Source: Drosophila pseudoobscura
Taxonomy: Eukaryota > Arthropoda > Insecta > Diptera > Drosophilidae
Assembly (NCBI RefSeq): GCF_009870125.1
Contig: NC_046683.1
Coordinates: forward strand, 58,419,869-58,483,868
Length of the DNA: 64,000 nucleotides
Direction of reading: 5' to 3'
This document shows, piece by piece, positions 20,277 to 31,500 of the stretch. Position 1 is the first letter of the stretch, and each line of letters starts with the position of its first letter. The notes beneath the pieces are model-generated. The model had not been told where the DNA came from and made no database searches. It was given only the letters and a program-made list of their open reading frames with translations. The translations under genes and the position numbers were made by a program.

Positions 20277-23150
20277 ATGCCCGTGGTGGAGGGCAGTGAT
20301 TTGGCGCTGTTGCAGCGCCGTCAGCAACAGGTGCGCAACATTTGCATCCTGGCGCACGTGGACCATGGAAAAACGACTTTGGCGGACTCTTTGGTGGCCA
20401 GCAACGGCATCATCTCTCAGCGGATGGCGGGCAAACTGCGCTATCTGGACAGCCGCCAGGACGAGCAGGAGCGCGGCATCACCATGAAGAGCAGCAGCAT
20501 TTCCCTGCACTACAAAGACCATGGAAATCGAAACGAAAATGATTTCCTCGTCAATCTGATTGATTCACCCGGACATGTGGACTTTTCGAGCGAGGTGTCC
20601 ACTGCGGTGCGGCTCTGTGACGGGGCCATTGTCGTGGTGGATGTGGTCGAGGGCGTGGGCGCCCAGACACGAGCCTGTCTCAAGCAGATCTACGAGGAGC
20701 AGCTGAAGCCGGTTCTGGTGCTCAACAAACTGGATCGCCTGATTCTGGAGAAGCAGATGGAGCCTCTGGATGCGTACTTCCACTTAACGCAGGTCCTCGA
20801 GCAGGTCAACGCTGTGCTGGGCAGCATTTTCGCCTCCGATGTCCTCGCCAGGGAGGATATCACACAGAAGGACAACCAAGAGTCTGCGCTAGAGGAAGTT
20901 GACGACTCGGAGTTGTATTTCTCGCCAAGCTCCGGCAATGTGGTATTCTCCTCCGCCTACGATGGCTGGGCCTTCTCCGTGCGCGATTTCGCGGCCATGT
21001 ACGACAAACGTTTGGAGATGAAACGCGAGGAACTGGAGCAGGTGCTTTGGGGAGATTTCTACTACAATTCGAAGAAGAAATGCGCCATGCCGGGGGCCCA
21101 GGAGAAGGCCAAGAAGCCGATGTTTGTGCAGTTTGTGCTGGAGAACATCTGGAGCATGTACGACATCATAGCCGTGCGGAAGGACAAGGATAAGCTGCCG
21201 GGCATAGCCGAGAAACTGGGCCTGAAGCTGGCCGCCCGTGATCTGCGCCTCACCGATCCCAAGTTGCAGATCAAGGCCGTGCTGGGACAGTGGCTGCCCA
21301 TCGACAGCAGCGTCCTGCACATGGTGGTGCAGCATGTGCCACCGCCCCATCAGATCAGCGAGGAGCGGGCCCAAAGACTGCTCTATCCAGCGAATATCCA
21401 ACTAAGTTCGCTCCCACTCGAGACGCTGAAGCTCAAGGACAGCTTCACCAGCTGCGATGCAGGCAGCGACAATGTCATCGCCTTTGTGTCCAAGATGACG
21501 CCCATCCACGTCTCCCAACTGCCCCAAAATCGACCCAAGAGAATGACGGACCAGGAGCTGCAGACGCGCCGGGATGAGGTGCGTCGGCGGATCGAGGAAC
21601 GTAAGCACCAGAGCGAGCAGACGGAGCTGGAGAGGATTACTGAGGGTGTGGAGCAGCTCAGCACCAAGCAGGAGGATACCCCAAAAGAAGAACCTACCCC
21701 AGGGCCAGAGGCAGAGGCAGAACGGAACGAATTCGTTTTCGTTGCCTTTGCCCGCGTCTTCAGTGGAACTTTGAGGCGTGGCATGGAGCTGTTCAATCTC
21801 TCGCCCAAGCACGATCCCCGCCAGCCGGCACACCGCATCGAAGGGCAGGCGCCCTATGCCACTCGCGTGACCATCGGGGACCTCTACATGTTCATGGGCG
21901 GGGAACTGCAGCTCCTGGACGAGGTCCCGGCCGGAAACATTGTGGGAATCGGGGGCCTGGGAGCGCACATCGTGAAAACGGCCACCCTGAGCAGCACCCT
22001 GGACTGCACATCCTTCAGCGAGCTGAGCATCATGGCCACACCCATACTCCGAGTGGCCATTGAGCCCGTGCAGCCGCAGGATATGCCCAAGCTGGTCAAG
22101 GGCCTGAAGCTGCTGAACCAAGCGGATGCCTGTGTCCAGGTGTCGGTGGCTCCGACGGGGGAGCATGTGATCACGACCCTGGGGGAGGTGCATGTGGAGA
22201 AGTGTGTCCACGATCTGGAGCAGAGCTACGCCAAGGTCAAGGTGAACGTGTCCAAGCCCATAGTTTCCTTCAGGGAGACCATTGTCCCCGCGGCCACCGT
22301 GGACATGGTCAATGAGGCTATTGTGAAGACGGCGGACGACAAGGACGTGAGCAAGAAGATTGCAATCCAACAGACGCTCAATAAGCTGGGAACCCTGAAG
22401 GTTATAGCGCTGCCTCTGCCCCCAGAGGCAGTGGAATTGCTGGAGAGGCACACGGAATTCTTCAAAGTCAGTGGGAAACGAAAAAAAACTACCATTTTAC
22501 CTTTTACTAATGAAAGCTTTTCTTCCCAACAGGAACTGGCTGCCACACCGAGGAATCAGCTTCTCTCCGAGAAGTACGCCACTCTTTTGGCTTCCATCAA
22601 ACTGAAACTGGTGGCCGCTCTTCAGGATCTGCACTTGTTCGGCCTGAGTTCACTCTCCCCCGAGGAGTTGGTCAGTCGCCTCTGGGCTCTGGGTCCCCGG
22701 AATTGCGGCACAAATCTGCTGCTCAACCTCACGGACTACGAGCAGCCCGATTTCTGGTCCAGCCAAGCCAAGTCCTCCGACACGGAAATACGCTCTCTGT
22801 CCGATCCACGCAAGGATTTCAATAGCTCTCTGGTCAATGGCTTTCAGCTGACCTCCGGCGCAGGACCGCTGTGCGAGGAGCCCATGCAGGGCGTCTGCTT
22901 TGCTGTCCTCGAATGGTCCATCCAATCAGAGGGCGAGGATCTAAATGCTAGAGGACCCTTTTCGGGTATGTAATCTGTGTGTGCTTTTTGTCAGAAGAAA
23001 TTCCTAGTAATCTGTGATTCTTTGATGCATTTTCAGGTCAAGTTCTGACTGCTGCGAAGGAGGTGTGTCGTCAGGCTTTCCAGAATCAGCCACAGCGCTT
23101 GGTAACGCCCATGTATAGCTGTACGATTGTGGTCAATGCGGAAATGTTGG
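20277..23150 (+). CDS. EFL1: Elongation factor-like GTPase 1, 3' end missing
   Basis: The exons are 20277-22466, 22533-22965 and 23037-23150, giving 912 codons plus one base. EFL1 (yeast Ria1; CG33158 in D. melanogaster) is an EF-G/EF-2-like GTPase that works with SBDS to release eIF6 from late 60S subunits in the cytoplasm. Motifs: P-loop AHVDHGKT at residues 26-33, switch I RGIT at 66-69, DSPGH at 96-100 and NKLD at 150-153. The charged insertion around residues 410-480 is typical of EFL1 and absent from EF-2. Domains III and IV follow (GEHVITTLGEVHVEKC). Exon 3 covers the PMYSCTIVVNAEMLG block and ends in a perfect GTGAGT donor with the reading frame open by one base. The expected final 110 to 120 residues (domain V end and tail) are not found anywhere downstream in this window. 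Read-through would stop two codons later. Confidence 0.92.
22467..22532 (+). other. EFL1: EFL1 intron 1, 66 nt, stop-free and in frame
   Basis: The intron begins GTCAGT and ends CAACAG, with a branch-point match TTTACTAATG at 22504-22513. Its length is divisible by three and it contains no stop in the coding frame, so an unspliced message would add 22 residues. The Lys/Thr/Ser-rich insert does not resemble the family, which supports splicing. Confidence 0.75.
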
Positions 23151-24750
23151 GTGAGTGAAAGCCTTAGATTGGAATTTGAGTGTTTTACTCCAAAAGTGGT
23201 ATGAAAATGTAGAAAATTATGTTCTGAAATTGATTTAGCTTTGGTTTAACAGTAATTTCTGCATTTAGCAGAGACCTCTCTATTGGTTTATGATTTAGGA
23301 GTTATACAACAAGGAAGGAACAATACGTTGTAAGAAGTCTTAGGCCTCAAAATTGATTTGAAATGAGCTTATGATTTTTGTTATCTATACAAAATATTTT
23401 ATACGTAATTTGGAATTTGTTTCAGAGCCGATGAATGCCGCCTTCTCTCTTTCTCCTTCTGTCTTATGATATCGCTGTACGTTCGGGACATAAGACTGGA
23501 CGACTTTGCTAACTTTGACTTGTGGGAATGGCGAGAGAGCGAGAGATGTACATACATATCAGCTTGACTTTCCAGTTGAGCTTTTTAGGGTGCAATTATT
23601 TTCACAAATAGTGCATCAGTTCTTCGACTGAGAGGCGGAGAGACGCATCTGGAGAGGGCTACGAATACTAGTTTAGCGTTTTATCTCTCGCGCTATCTCT
23701 CTCATCGAAGCAAAGTCTAATGTCATAGCACCCTTAAAGGGACGAATTGATTTGTTGGTTAATTCGGGAAGGGCGGAAGAATCCCTACGCGATCTTTCTC
23801 AGTTTTGGCCCGTACTTGTCATGAGAGAAAAAGAGCGGCAACACGGGGGCTATTCTTATGTTCTAAGTTTAATTCTTGCACTTCTTTTGTCCCTGAAATA
23901 TTTCATTCGAATTTTAAAATATCTGTTCATCTGTTTCTATTTTTCCGCTACTATTTTGTATTCCGCTACATATCTCTCTCTCTCTTTCGCGCTTCTCAAA
24001 ACAACACCAACCGTTGTATTACGCTCCCCCCCGACAGGGGGCGCACGCTGCACGATTAAGAGTGAGACAGAGATCGAATGAGTAAACGCGTGGAAGGGGA
24101 AGCATAGCCACTGCAAATGGCTGTTCATTCTAGCTATAATAATGATCCGATCTGGATCAGATTCGGCAATATGCTAGGTATGTTTATTCTCTATGATTCT
24201 CCGTCTTATCGCATCTTCAAAAGAGTGGATAATGAGTATGACACTCTAAGGAGTCTGAATACAGGAGGATGCAGGCGTCGTTGCTCTGGTTTTAACAGTC
24301 TCTGATGAGAGATCTCATCAACACGGACGGACAGACGAACATACAGATCTGCCTATATTGACTCGGCTATTGATGCTGATCAAAGAAGAACTAAATCTTC
24401 GAGTACCACGTATAAAAAATGTTCTGTAAATTTAGATGTGCTTTATAGGCACGTCTTTTAAAAATTTGAAATATTGTATGGTTACTGCCTTAAGTAGTGG
24501 TTCCAAAGGAGTTCAGTGGCATGTATGTATCTTCCAAAGCATAGGAGCTACAAGGCTGGAAAGTTGTATGTAAATCTCTATAGCTCCAATGAATGTCATA
24601 ATTAAAATTGTATAAAACTCCAAGGGATTTTCATATTTATTAACGCTGGAAAAGCGTATATTTTGCATGTACCTGCGCACCTCAAGAGTTCCCTTAATTT
24701 CCGCACATACATACATATATTTGCACTCTCTCTCGATCGATCATACTTTT
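23151..24750. other. AT-rich repeat debris where the EFL1 tail should be
   Basis: No exon resembling the EFL1 C-terminus was found in any forward frame. The stretch is AT-rich with short GAGAG and CTCTCT runs. It contains a 10-base inverted repeat pair (23584-23593 and 23728-23737, one mismatch), a CCCCCGACAGGGGG-type palindrome near 24027-24041, an 8-bp-arm hairpin at 24303-24320, and a segment at 24322-24390 resembling a tail common in dispersed Drosophila repeats. Confidence 0.55.
24303..24390 (+). mobile_element. Dispersed Drosophila repeat remnant
   Basis: The stretch has the order ACGGACGGACAGACG, then TTGACTCGGCTATTGATGC, then TGATCAAAGAA. From memory, near-identical wording recurs across Drosophila genomes in dispersed repeat tails. 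TGATGAGA/TCTCATCA at 24303-24320 forms a hairpin just before it. The element family cannot be named here and no ends are defined. Confidence 0.4.
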
Positions 24751-24763
24751 AAAATAGTTTTTT

Positions 24764-25533
24764 TTTATTTATTTAACTACTAGTAAATGCAGCTTAGATC
24801 TAGACATAAATAAGCAACTAAATTTAGTATTCAATAATTTCGGTTTCTTCTTCTTCTGTTTTTTTTTTGTTGTTTTGTCTTGTTCGCTTTTTTCTTGTTC
24901 CTTTTTTAGCCTTTTTCGAATAGTTTCAAGTTTTTGCACCTTAACTATCTCTCACTTTTAACTGCGTTTCCTCGTTTCGTTAATTATTTAAATATAAAAA
25001 GTTGAGGCCTTGTTTACGCTTAAATGCAAAACAAATTAATTAAAAAATTAGTGGGCGACGCGGGCGGACCCGGACACGTGTAATTGTTTAATTAATTCGT
25101 AAATTGTTCTTTTGTATATAAATATAAAAAAAAAATAATATAAATTAGAGAAGGTCATCAAGGGCAGGGCGGGAGTGGGTGTGGGGGTGGCAGGAATGCG
25201 TTAGAACGGGAGGGAAATGCCATTTGAAATGCCAAAAAAATTTGTATAAAAAAAGCTTAGTCACTAATTTACGTTACGTTACGTTACGCTACGTCGCTTA
25301 GCCAGACGGTTACGTGACGTGAACTGTCATTCCGTAGTCTCTCTACTTCCCTTCCGTTTCGTTCCCCTTCTCTAATCCTCTCTCTCTCTCTCTCTCTCGT
25401 TATCTTTCTCTCACTTCAGTCACAGTAGTTTTTTTTTGCACGAAAACGCGGAGACGAGAAGCGTGTCCTGTGCTATAAGAAATTGTATCTACTAGGATTT
25501 TAGGTTGTGCGGTGCGGTGCGGTGCTGTGCATC
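24764..25533 (-). other. 3' UTR of the secreted cysteine-rich gene
   Basis: Overlapping minus-strand AATAAA signals at 24764-24769 and 24768-24773 lie about 765 bases past the stop codon. The stretch is T-rich on the plus strand, contains four ACGTT-type pentamers at 25271-25299 and a (TC)10 run at 25379-25398, and has no open frame of interest. The 3' end assignment is inferred from the signals. Confidence 0.5.
25379..25398 (+). repeat. (TC)n microsatellite
   Basis: Ten TC dinucleotides inside the probable 3' UTR of the secreted gene. The transcript would carry a GA run. Confidence 0.85.
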
Positions 25534-28500
25534 CTAGTCCCAGACAATGCTCTGCTGGAACTCCACGACACGGTCCCAGGGGAACTCCGGCTCCAGGTCG
25601 AGGTCCATCGTGTCCGCCAGCGAGCGCCTGATGCGAGTGCTGCCTTCCAGAGCCGGCTCTGGGAGTGTTGTCACGGGCGACGCTGCCGCCGGCTCTGATT
25701 CCTGCTCCAGCTCCTGTTCCAGCTGCTGTTGCTGCTCCTGCGCCTGAAGTGTGGTCCTGGCCTCCTCGCTCGCGGGCGTACTGCTGCCTGGTTGCTCCTC
25801 GGTGCCGGTGCCAGCGCCCGTTCCACTGCCAATTGCCTCAATGGGCGCCAGGTCGCCGCGTCGCTCGTTGTTCCGTCCGTAGTTGCTGCCCGGGAAATTG
25901 TTGATGGAGAACTGATCGGGCCGGAAGTTGGCCGAGGAAGAGCTGTGGCTGCTGTGGGTGCTGTGGGTGCTCTCGGGACGATTCAGATACTGGTAGGAGC
26001 TGCTGGGGCCACCGTTCTGGAAGGACTGCTGGTCCTGCGGCTGGTAGTTGGAGCTGATGGGCGATCCGCCGCTGCTGGAGGAGCCAGAGCTGCCACTGCC
26101 GTAGATGGGTCTGCCGTAGCTGTCCTTCTGGCCTCCGATGGAACTGGAGCCGCCCACAGAGGGACGATAGAAGGGCTTCTGCAGCTGGTAGCGCTTCGGC
26201 GGCTGGCTGCTGGGCTTGCGGATCGAGTAGCCGGGCTTGACGCACATCATGCCAAAGACTCGGATGCCGGGAACACTCGCATATGTGGGCTGATCATGGG
26301 CCATGGGTCCCTCTGACGGAAGGGCAACGAGTATTGGGTATTAGGAGATGTCTTATGATATGTTCATGTGCGATATATTTACCCATTTTGAAGTGATCGG
26401 GACAGCGACAGATGACCAGGTAGTGGGATTTGCCAGTCCTGGTGTTTTGGAGTGCCAGCAGGGACCAGTCCTTGGGCGAGCGGCACTCTCGCATCTCCGT
26501 GGTAGCCTCACAGGTCTTGGCCAGCGTGATGGCCTAATCATGCAAAAGGAGGAAAAATCCCAGAGAGAGATCAGAGAGTGAGTGGGGGGGATGCTAATTT
26601 CGGGGCGTATCTTCTGTCTAGACGGTGTCTACTAATAGCTGCGACGATTAGACATTCACTTTGGACCCACAGGCTGAAAGGCGCACAGGCCCACAGGCCC
26701 ACAGGGCGGACGGCAAAGAAAGTAACCCGATCTCATGATCATGACTCTAAATTGAAAGCCCACATGCTAAACGTCTGGCTCTGCCTCTGTCTGCCTGGCC
26801 TGTCTCCAGCTGTCGCTTTAGAGCCAAAAACATACCCAAAACAGGAGCAGCCAATGGCCCAGGGCTGCCAATGGCTCCCACCAGTCGAAAGGAGAAACAT
26901 TTTTGGCCAGACAGAAATTGCTTTTGCTCCGCTTTCAATTGGCCGATGCTTGATTGTCCTTTAACTGATTTACAGCCTCAACTACTGGCGGGGGCTACTG
27001 GTTCCTGCCCCAGAGTGCCAGAGTGGCAAAGTGCCAGAGTGCTAGAGTGGAGTAATTTGATTGACTCTTGCGGCGCTCGTTTGCATGCGGCAGCAACAGC
27101 AACGGCAGCAGCAGCCAATTCAGGCAAAGTTTTTTCCACTTTTCCGCTTTATGCCTCTCCGCTTCATTGGCTCTCGATGTGGCATTCAGGTTAATGCTGT
27201 TGCTGGCTGCTGCTACTGCTGCTGCTGTTCCAGTTTTTCCTCTGCTCTTGTTTTCCAGCTAAACGCATTTTCATAATTTGCTGTACAGTTCCGGCAAAAC
27301 ACCACCACACAGAAACACGGCAAGTGTTGCATTTAACGGTAAAGTGAAGTGTAATTATGACAATGTCTGGCACTGCCCACACGCCCGCTCCTACTGCCTC
27401 CGAGAGAGACTCTGAGAGGCACCTACCTCTTGCACTGCTCCTGAAAAGTGCACTCTCTGCGGACAGTGGAGACACCTGTGCTCAATGGTGGAGCACTCAA
27501 CAACTACTTGACCATTAAACTATTAAAAATGCTTTTTATTATTTAATTTATTTGAACATTTCTCCTCTGTCAGTCGACTAGAGGGAGAGCAGTAGAGCAG
27601 GAGAGCGGCGTTCGAGGGCATTTATAACTTAATTAAACGTACATACAGCAGCGATCCACAGTGGATGCACAGTGGAGTCGCCTCCACTGCTGGCGGAGGC
27701 CAAAGATGAGACTAGATCATGGCCAGGCAATAAAGGTGGCCCAATCACGGGCTGCAGCAGCAGAAGCGGGGGGCCTTATTGGCCAAATAATATTGTAAGC
27801 CGCAAACGAACAAGCCACAAGGTGAGCTCCCAGTGACCCTGGCCCAACCAACCAACCAACCAAGCAACCAACCGACCAGCCGACCAACCGATCGTGCCAC
27901 AGCAGAGAAGTGAGAGTCGTAACCGCAGACGCAGGAATCAATTTGATGAGTGATCAGTGGATGGATGGATGATCAGGAGTGATCCACCAAATGATCCTCA
28001 ATCTTCATTCGGATGATAGTTTCGCGGGTTCCCACTGATCTTTTGCTGCCATTAATTTGGGTTTTTCCCCTGAACTACTGATCTATTAAATGATCCTCAA
28101 GCTTTTGAATGAATACGCAGCTCGCTTCTGTGAGATGTGCAATTGATTTCCCTATTTTCGAGGCCACTGATCTATCGAATGGTTCTCAATTCCATGAATT
28201 GTTGGCTTTCTTCTTCTCCAATTGATTTTCCAGGTTCAAGTTTTCCCTTAACAAATGATCTTCAATTCCACAGATATTCATCCGCTCTCTTGATCGTGCT
28301 GTTTCTCAAAATGGACTGTGATCTCCACCTCCCAGTGGATGTGCTCTCTCTCTCTCTCTATATAATTTACTTCCACTCCTGGGATCCTCTATCGATGCAT
28401 ACTCTCCTGTAATTTCTCTCCCACTGATCGCATCTTCTATTGATTCATTTAAAAAGCAATGAAATATTATTTGTGGTCAGAGCATCGATGGCACGGCTGT

Positions 28501-31500
28501 TGTTTCCTACAGTCGTGAACTTGCAACCCAATCTAATGATCTAGCTATTTAAATCTCAATTCTCTCATTTCCAGTGATTTTCAGGGATTTCCAGGGATTC
28601 CCAGTGATCTGCAGACTGCAGACATCGCAGCCTGCAGCAATTATCCAAGTAATTCAGATGCCAGTGCCCTCCCACTGCGAAAGATGTTCTGTCTGTGGAT
28701 GTTCTTACCTTCTTTTTATTATCACCAACCAATTTTGTGGTATGCTGATCGTCTTCATTCAGGCTGGCGGAGCAGGGATCACGATATCTGCAAGTAAAGG
28801 GAACAGGGAGCAGGGAACACACCGGATTAGATTAGATTCTGCTCTCATCCTGCGATTAATTAGAACTTGCCGAGTGACAAGTGGGCGAACCCTAATCTAA
28901 TCCTTTCTCTAGTGAGACGACTCACCTTGATGGACAGGCGCACAGGGGCTGGGTGTAGTTGAGCCTCACGTAGACGGCGTTGCAGACCTGCTGGATGGCG
29001 CACTCGGGCAGCAGATAGATGTGCTGATTGTGCGGATAATAATGATATTTTGTTGGTTTCGCTGTCGCCGTTTTCTGCAAATGAATGGAAGCGAATGAAT
29101 GAGAGAGAGGGAGAGATTTAGATGTGATTGATGTTGATGTTGATTGATGTGGCCAAAAGGGTTTCATCGTCTTGTATTTGGCCAGCAATTAAAGTTGCAA
29201 CCAAGTGGCATGCGAGTAACGTCTCTTGCTGTTTGTCCGTGGCATAGATGAAGTGCGAAATTGAAGCTCTCCTCTTGGGAGTAGTCTCCTTTTTCTTTTC
29301 TTTTCTTTTTTTTTTAATAAGAAAAGAGGGGGCTTCTGCTTCTATGCATTCAAAGTAGTCATCGGATGGGAGTGGAGGAGTCGAGTGGAGCCTTGGCCAA
29401 AGCAGGTTAATGGCAAACGAGACCCTCACATAATGCCACACAAAATTGCTTGACTCTGCACTTGAGAGATGAGTTGCTGTTGCCGTTGCTGCAACGCGCC
29501 TTTTCCGCTCCACCACAATATGAGACGTTGATGCCACATCGGAAGGAGGAATGGGGAGGGGCACCCAAGTTATTAAGAAATTGATGCAACACGAAGGGGA
29601 CTATTCCAACTATCCATCCATCCATCCAACCATCCATCCAGTGTATGTGTGTGTCGAGTTCTGTTCTGCTAGTCGTAACCCTGGGTAACTGCCAAACGCA
29701 CTTTTACTTTGTCAGAATGATGGGGAGGGGGAGAGAGCTGTGGTAATTTCCATGGCATGCCATGGCCCTGCCCTGCCCTGCCCTGCCCCATCAGCCACTT
29801 CCTTCCTGCATTTCCCAGTGTGTTTACCCACTCTTCCCCCTCCCCCTTAACCGAGTTGTTTTTCATTTAGAAACTTCTGATGGATCCCCCCAGTTCCTTT
29901 TGTTTGGCTATTAAAAAGTTTTTTAGTTACATTTTTAGCTTTGTTTTTGCTTTCGAAGAGAACCTTTCAGTAGGGAGATATGTACATATATTTATGTCAC
30001 AATCGGAGGCACCTCTCTTTCATTATCTGTTTAATTATTTTAGTAATTCATCATCATTATCATTGTAATAATCAAGAGGAAAACAAAGGCCTGATATGAT
30101 ACGTTTATTGTGTATCAATGCGTAAAGATTCTTGGAAAACGAGGAGAATCTTGAAAGGGGTCTGAATGAAAGGTATCTTAATGATTTTATTAGTTCAGAA
30201 TAAGAAAAAAGAGAGAGAAAGCAAGTTAAAGACTGATTAACGCAATTATTAGAGCCAAGAGTGAATTTATGGGAGGGGAAATGGCAGATAAACCAACGCA
30301 ATTATAATGAATGATCAGAGTAAGCACTCGTGAATCTATGGAAGATGGAGATGACTTGGTTAAATGGAATGGAAGTGGTTCAAGCACTTGAGAACTGATT
30401 GAGGAAACTGATTACGAAAAGAATTTCACAGTGAATAGATTTACACAGAGAGTAGATCTTCAGAGAGAATACAGAGAGAATATCTTCAGGCGAGAGTACA
30501 TCTTTACAGAGAATAGGTCTTCAGGAGAGAACAGATCTTTAGGAGAGAATATATCTTCAGGAGAGAGTAGATCTTCAGGGGAGGGTACATCCTCAGGAGA
30601 GAATAGATCTTCAGGAGAGAATAGATCCTCACAGAGAATTGATCCTCACAGAGAATAGATCCTCAGGAGAACATAGACCTTCAGGAGAGAATAGATTCTC
30701 ACAGAGACTAGATCTTCAGGAGAGAACTCCTAAAGATAGGAGAGAATAGATCCTCACAGAAAGTAGATCTTCGGGAGAACATAGATCTTCAGGAGAGAAT
30801 AGATCCTCACAGAGAATAGATCTTCAAGAGAGAATAGATCTTTGCAGAGAATAGATTATCTTTTATGTTATATTATATCTTTAGGAGATGGAATGCTTTA
30901 CAGTCGTACATTCTATATGCAAACATTTGTTTGAAATGTAAAAAGTTCTATATGGCAATGGGCGAGTGATTAACCCTTTTTAAATTCCTTCTTTTGGTAA
31001 ATCCGTGAAGATCCATTTACCCTTTGCCCTTTCGATGGAACGCCTGTACTCTCGCTCTACTTAACTCCCCATTCTGCTGTTCTGCTGTTGGATGATTCAC
31101 CATCCATCAATCTATTGTACTCTCTCCTTCACCGTTACCCTCTCCCATTTTCTCACCCACTTGTACATCCATTACACAGTCCTTTCCCCTGGAGAACCGC
31201 TAACAATACGATAGGATTCCTTTCCCCTACTTAGCACATAATTGAACTGAAAGCATCTTTGGTTTAGTGCAAATTACAGGGCACATGATCCACCAGGGGA
31301 AAAAAAGGGGGAATGACAGAGGGAGCATGGCAGCGGGTACTTCCCATGTCAGTCATTTGCCAGGCAGCCACAGCCAAAGCCATGGCCACAGCCATAGCCA
31401 CCTACTGTCAGGTAGGTCCAACTTCCACCTCCCACTGTATCCCACTTTTTCTCCCCTCTCCGCTCCCCTCCCATACCCATTGTTGTGGCAGCTCCTTTTT

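Noticed and set aside
21402..22451. 349-codon minus-strand open frame
   Set aside because: It is antisense to EFL1 exon 1, a shadow of GC-rich third positions.
30431..30658. Open frame encoding SSGENR repeats, also considered as a CRISPR-like array
   Set aside because: The units are directly adjacent without spacers and the genome is a fly nuclear genome, so it is a minisatellite. The open frame is a by-product of the 18-base period.
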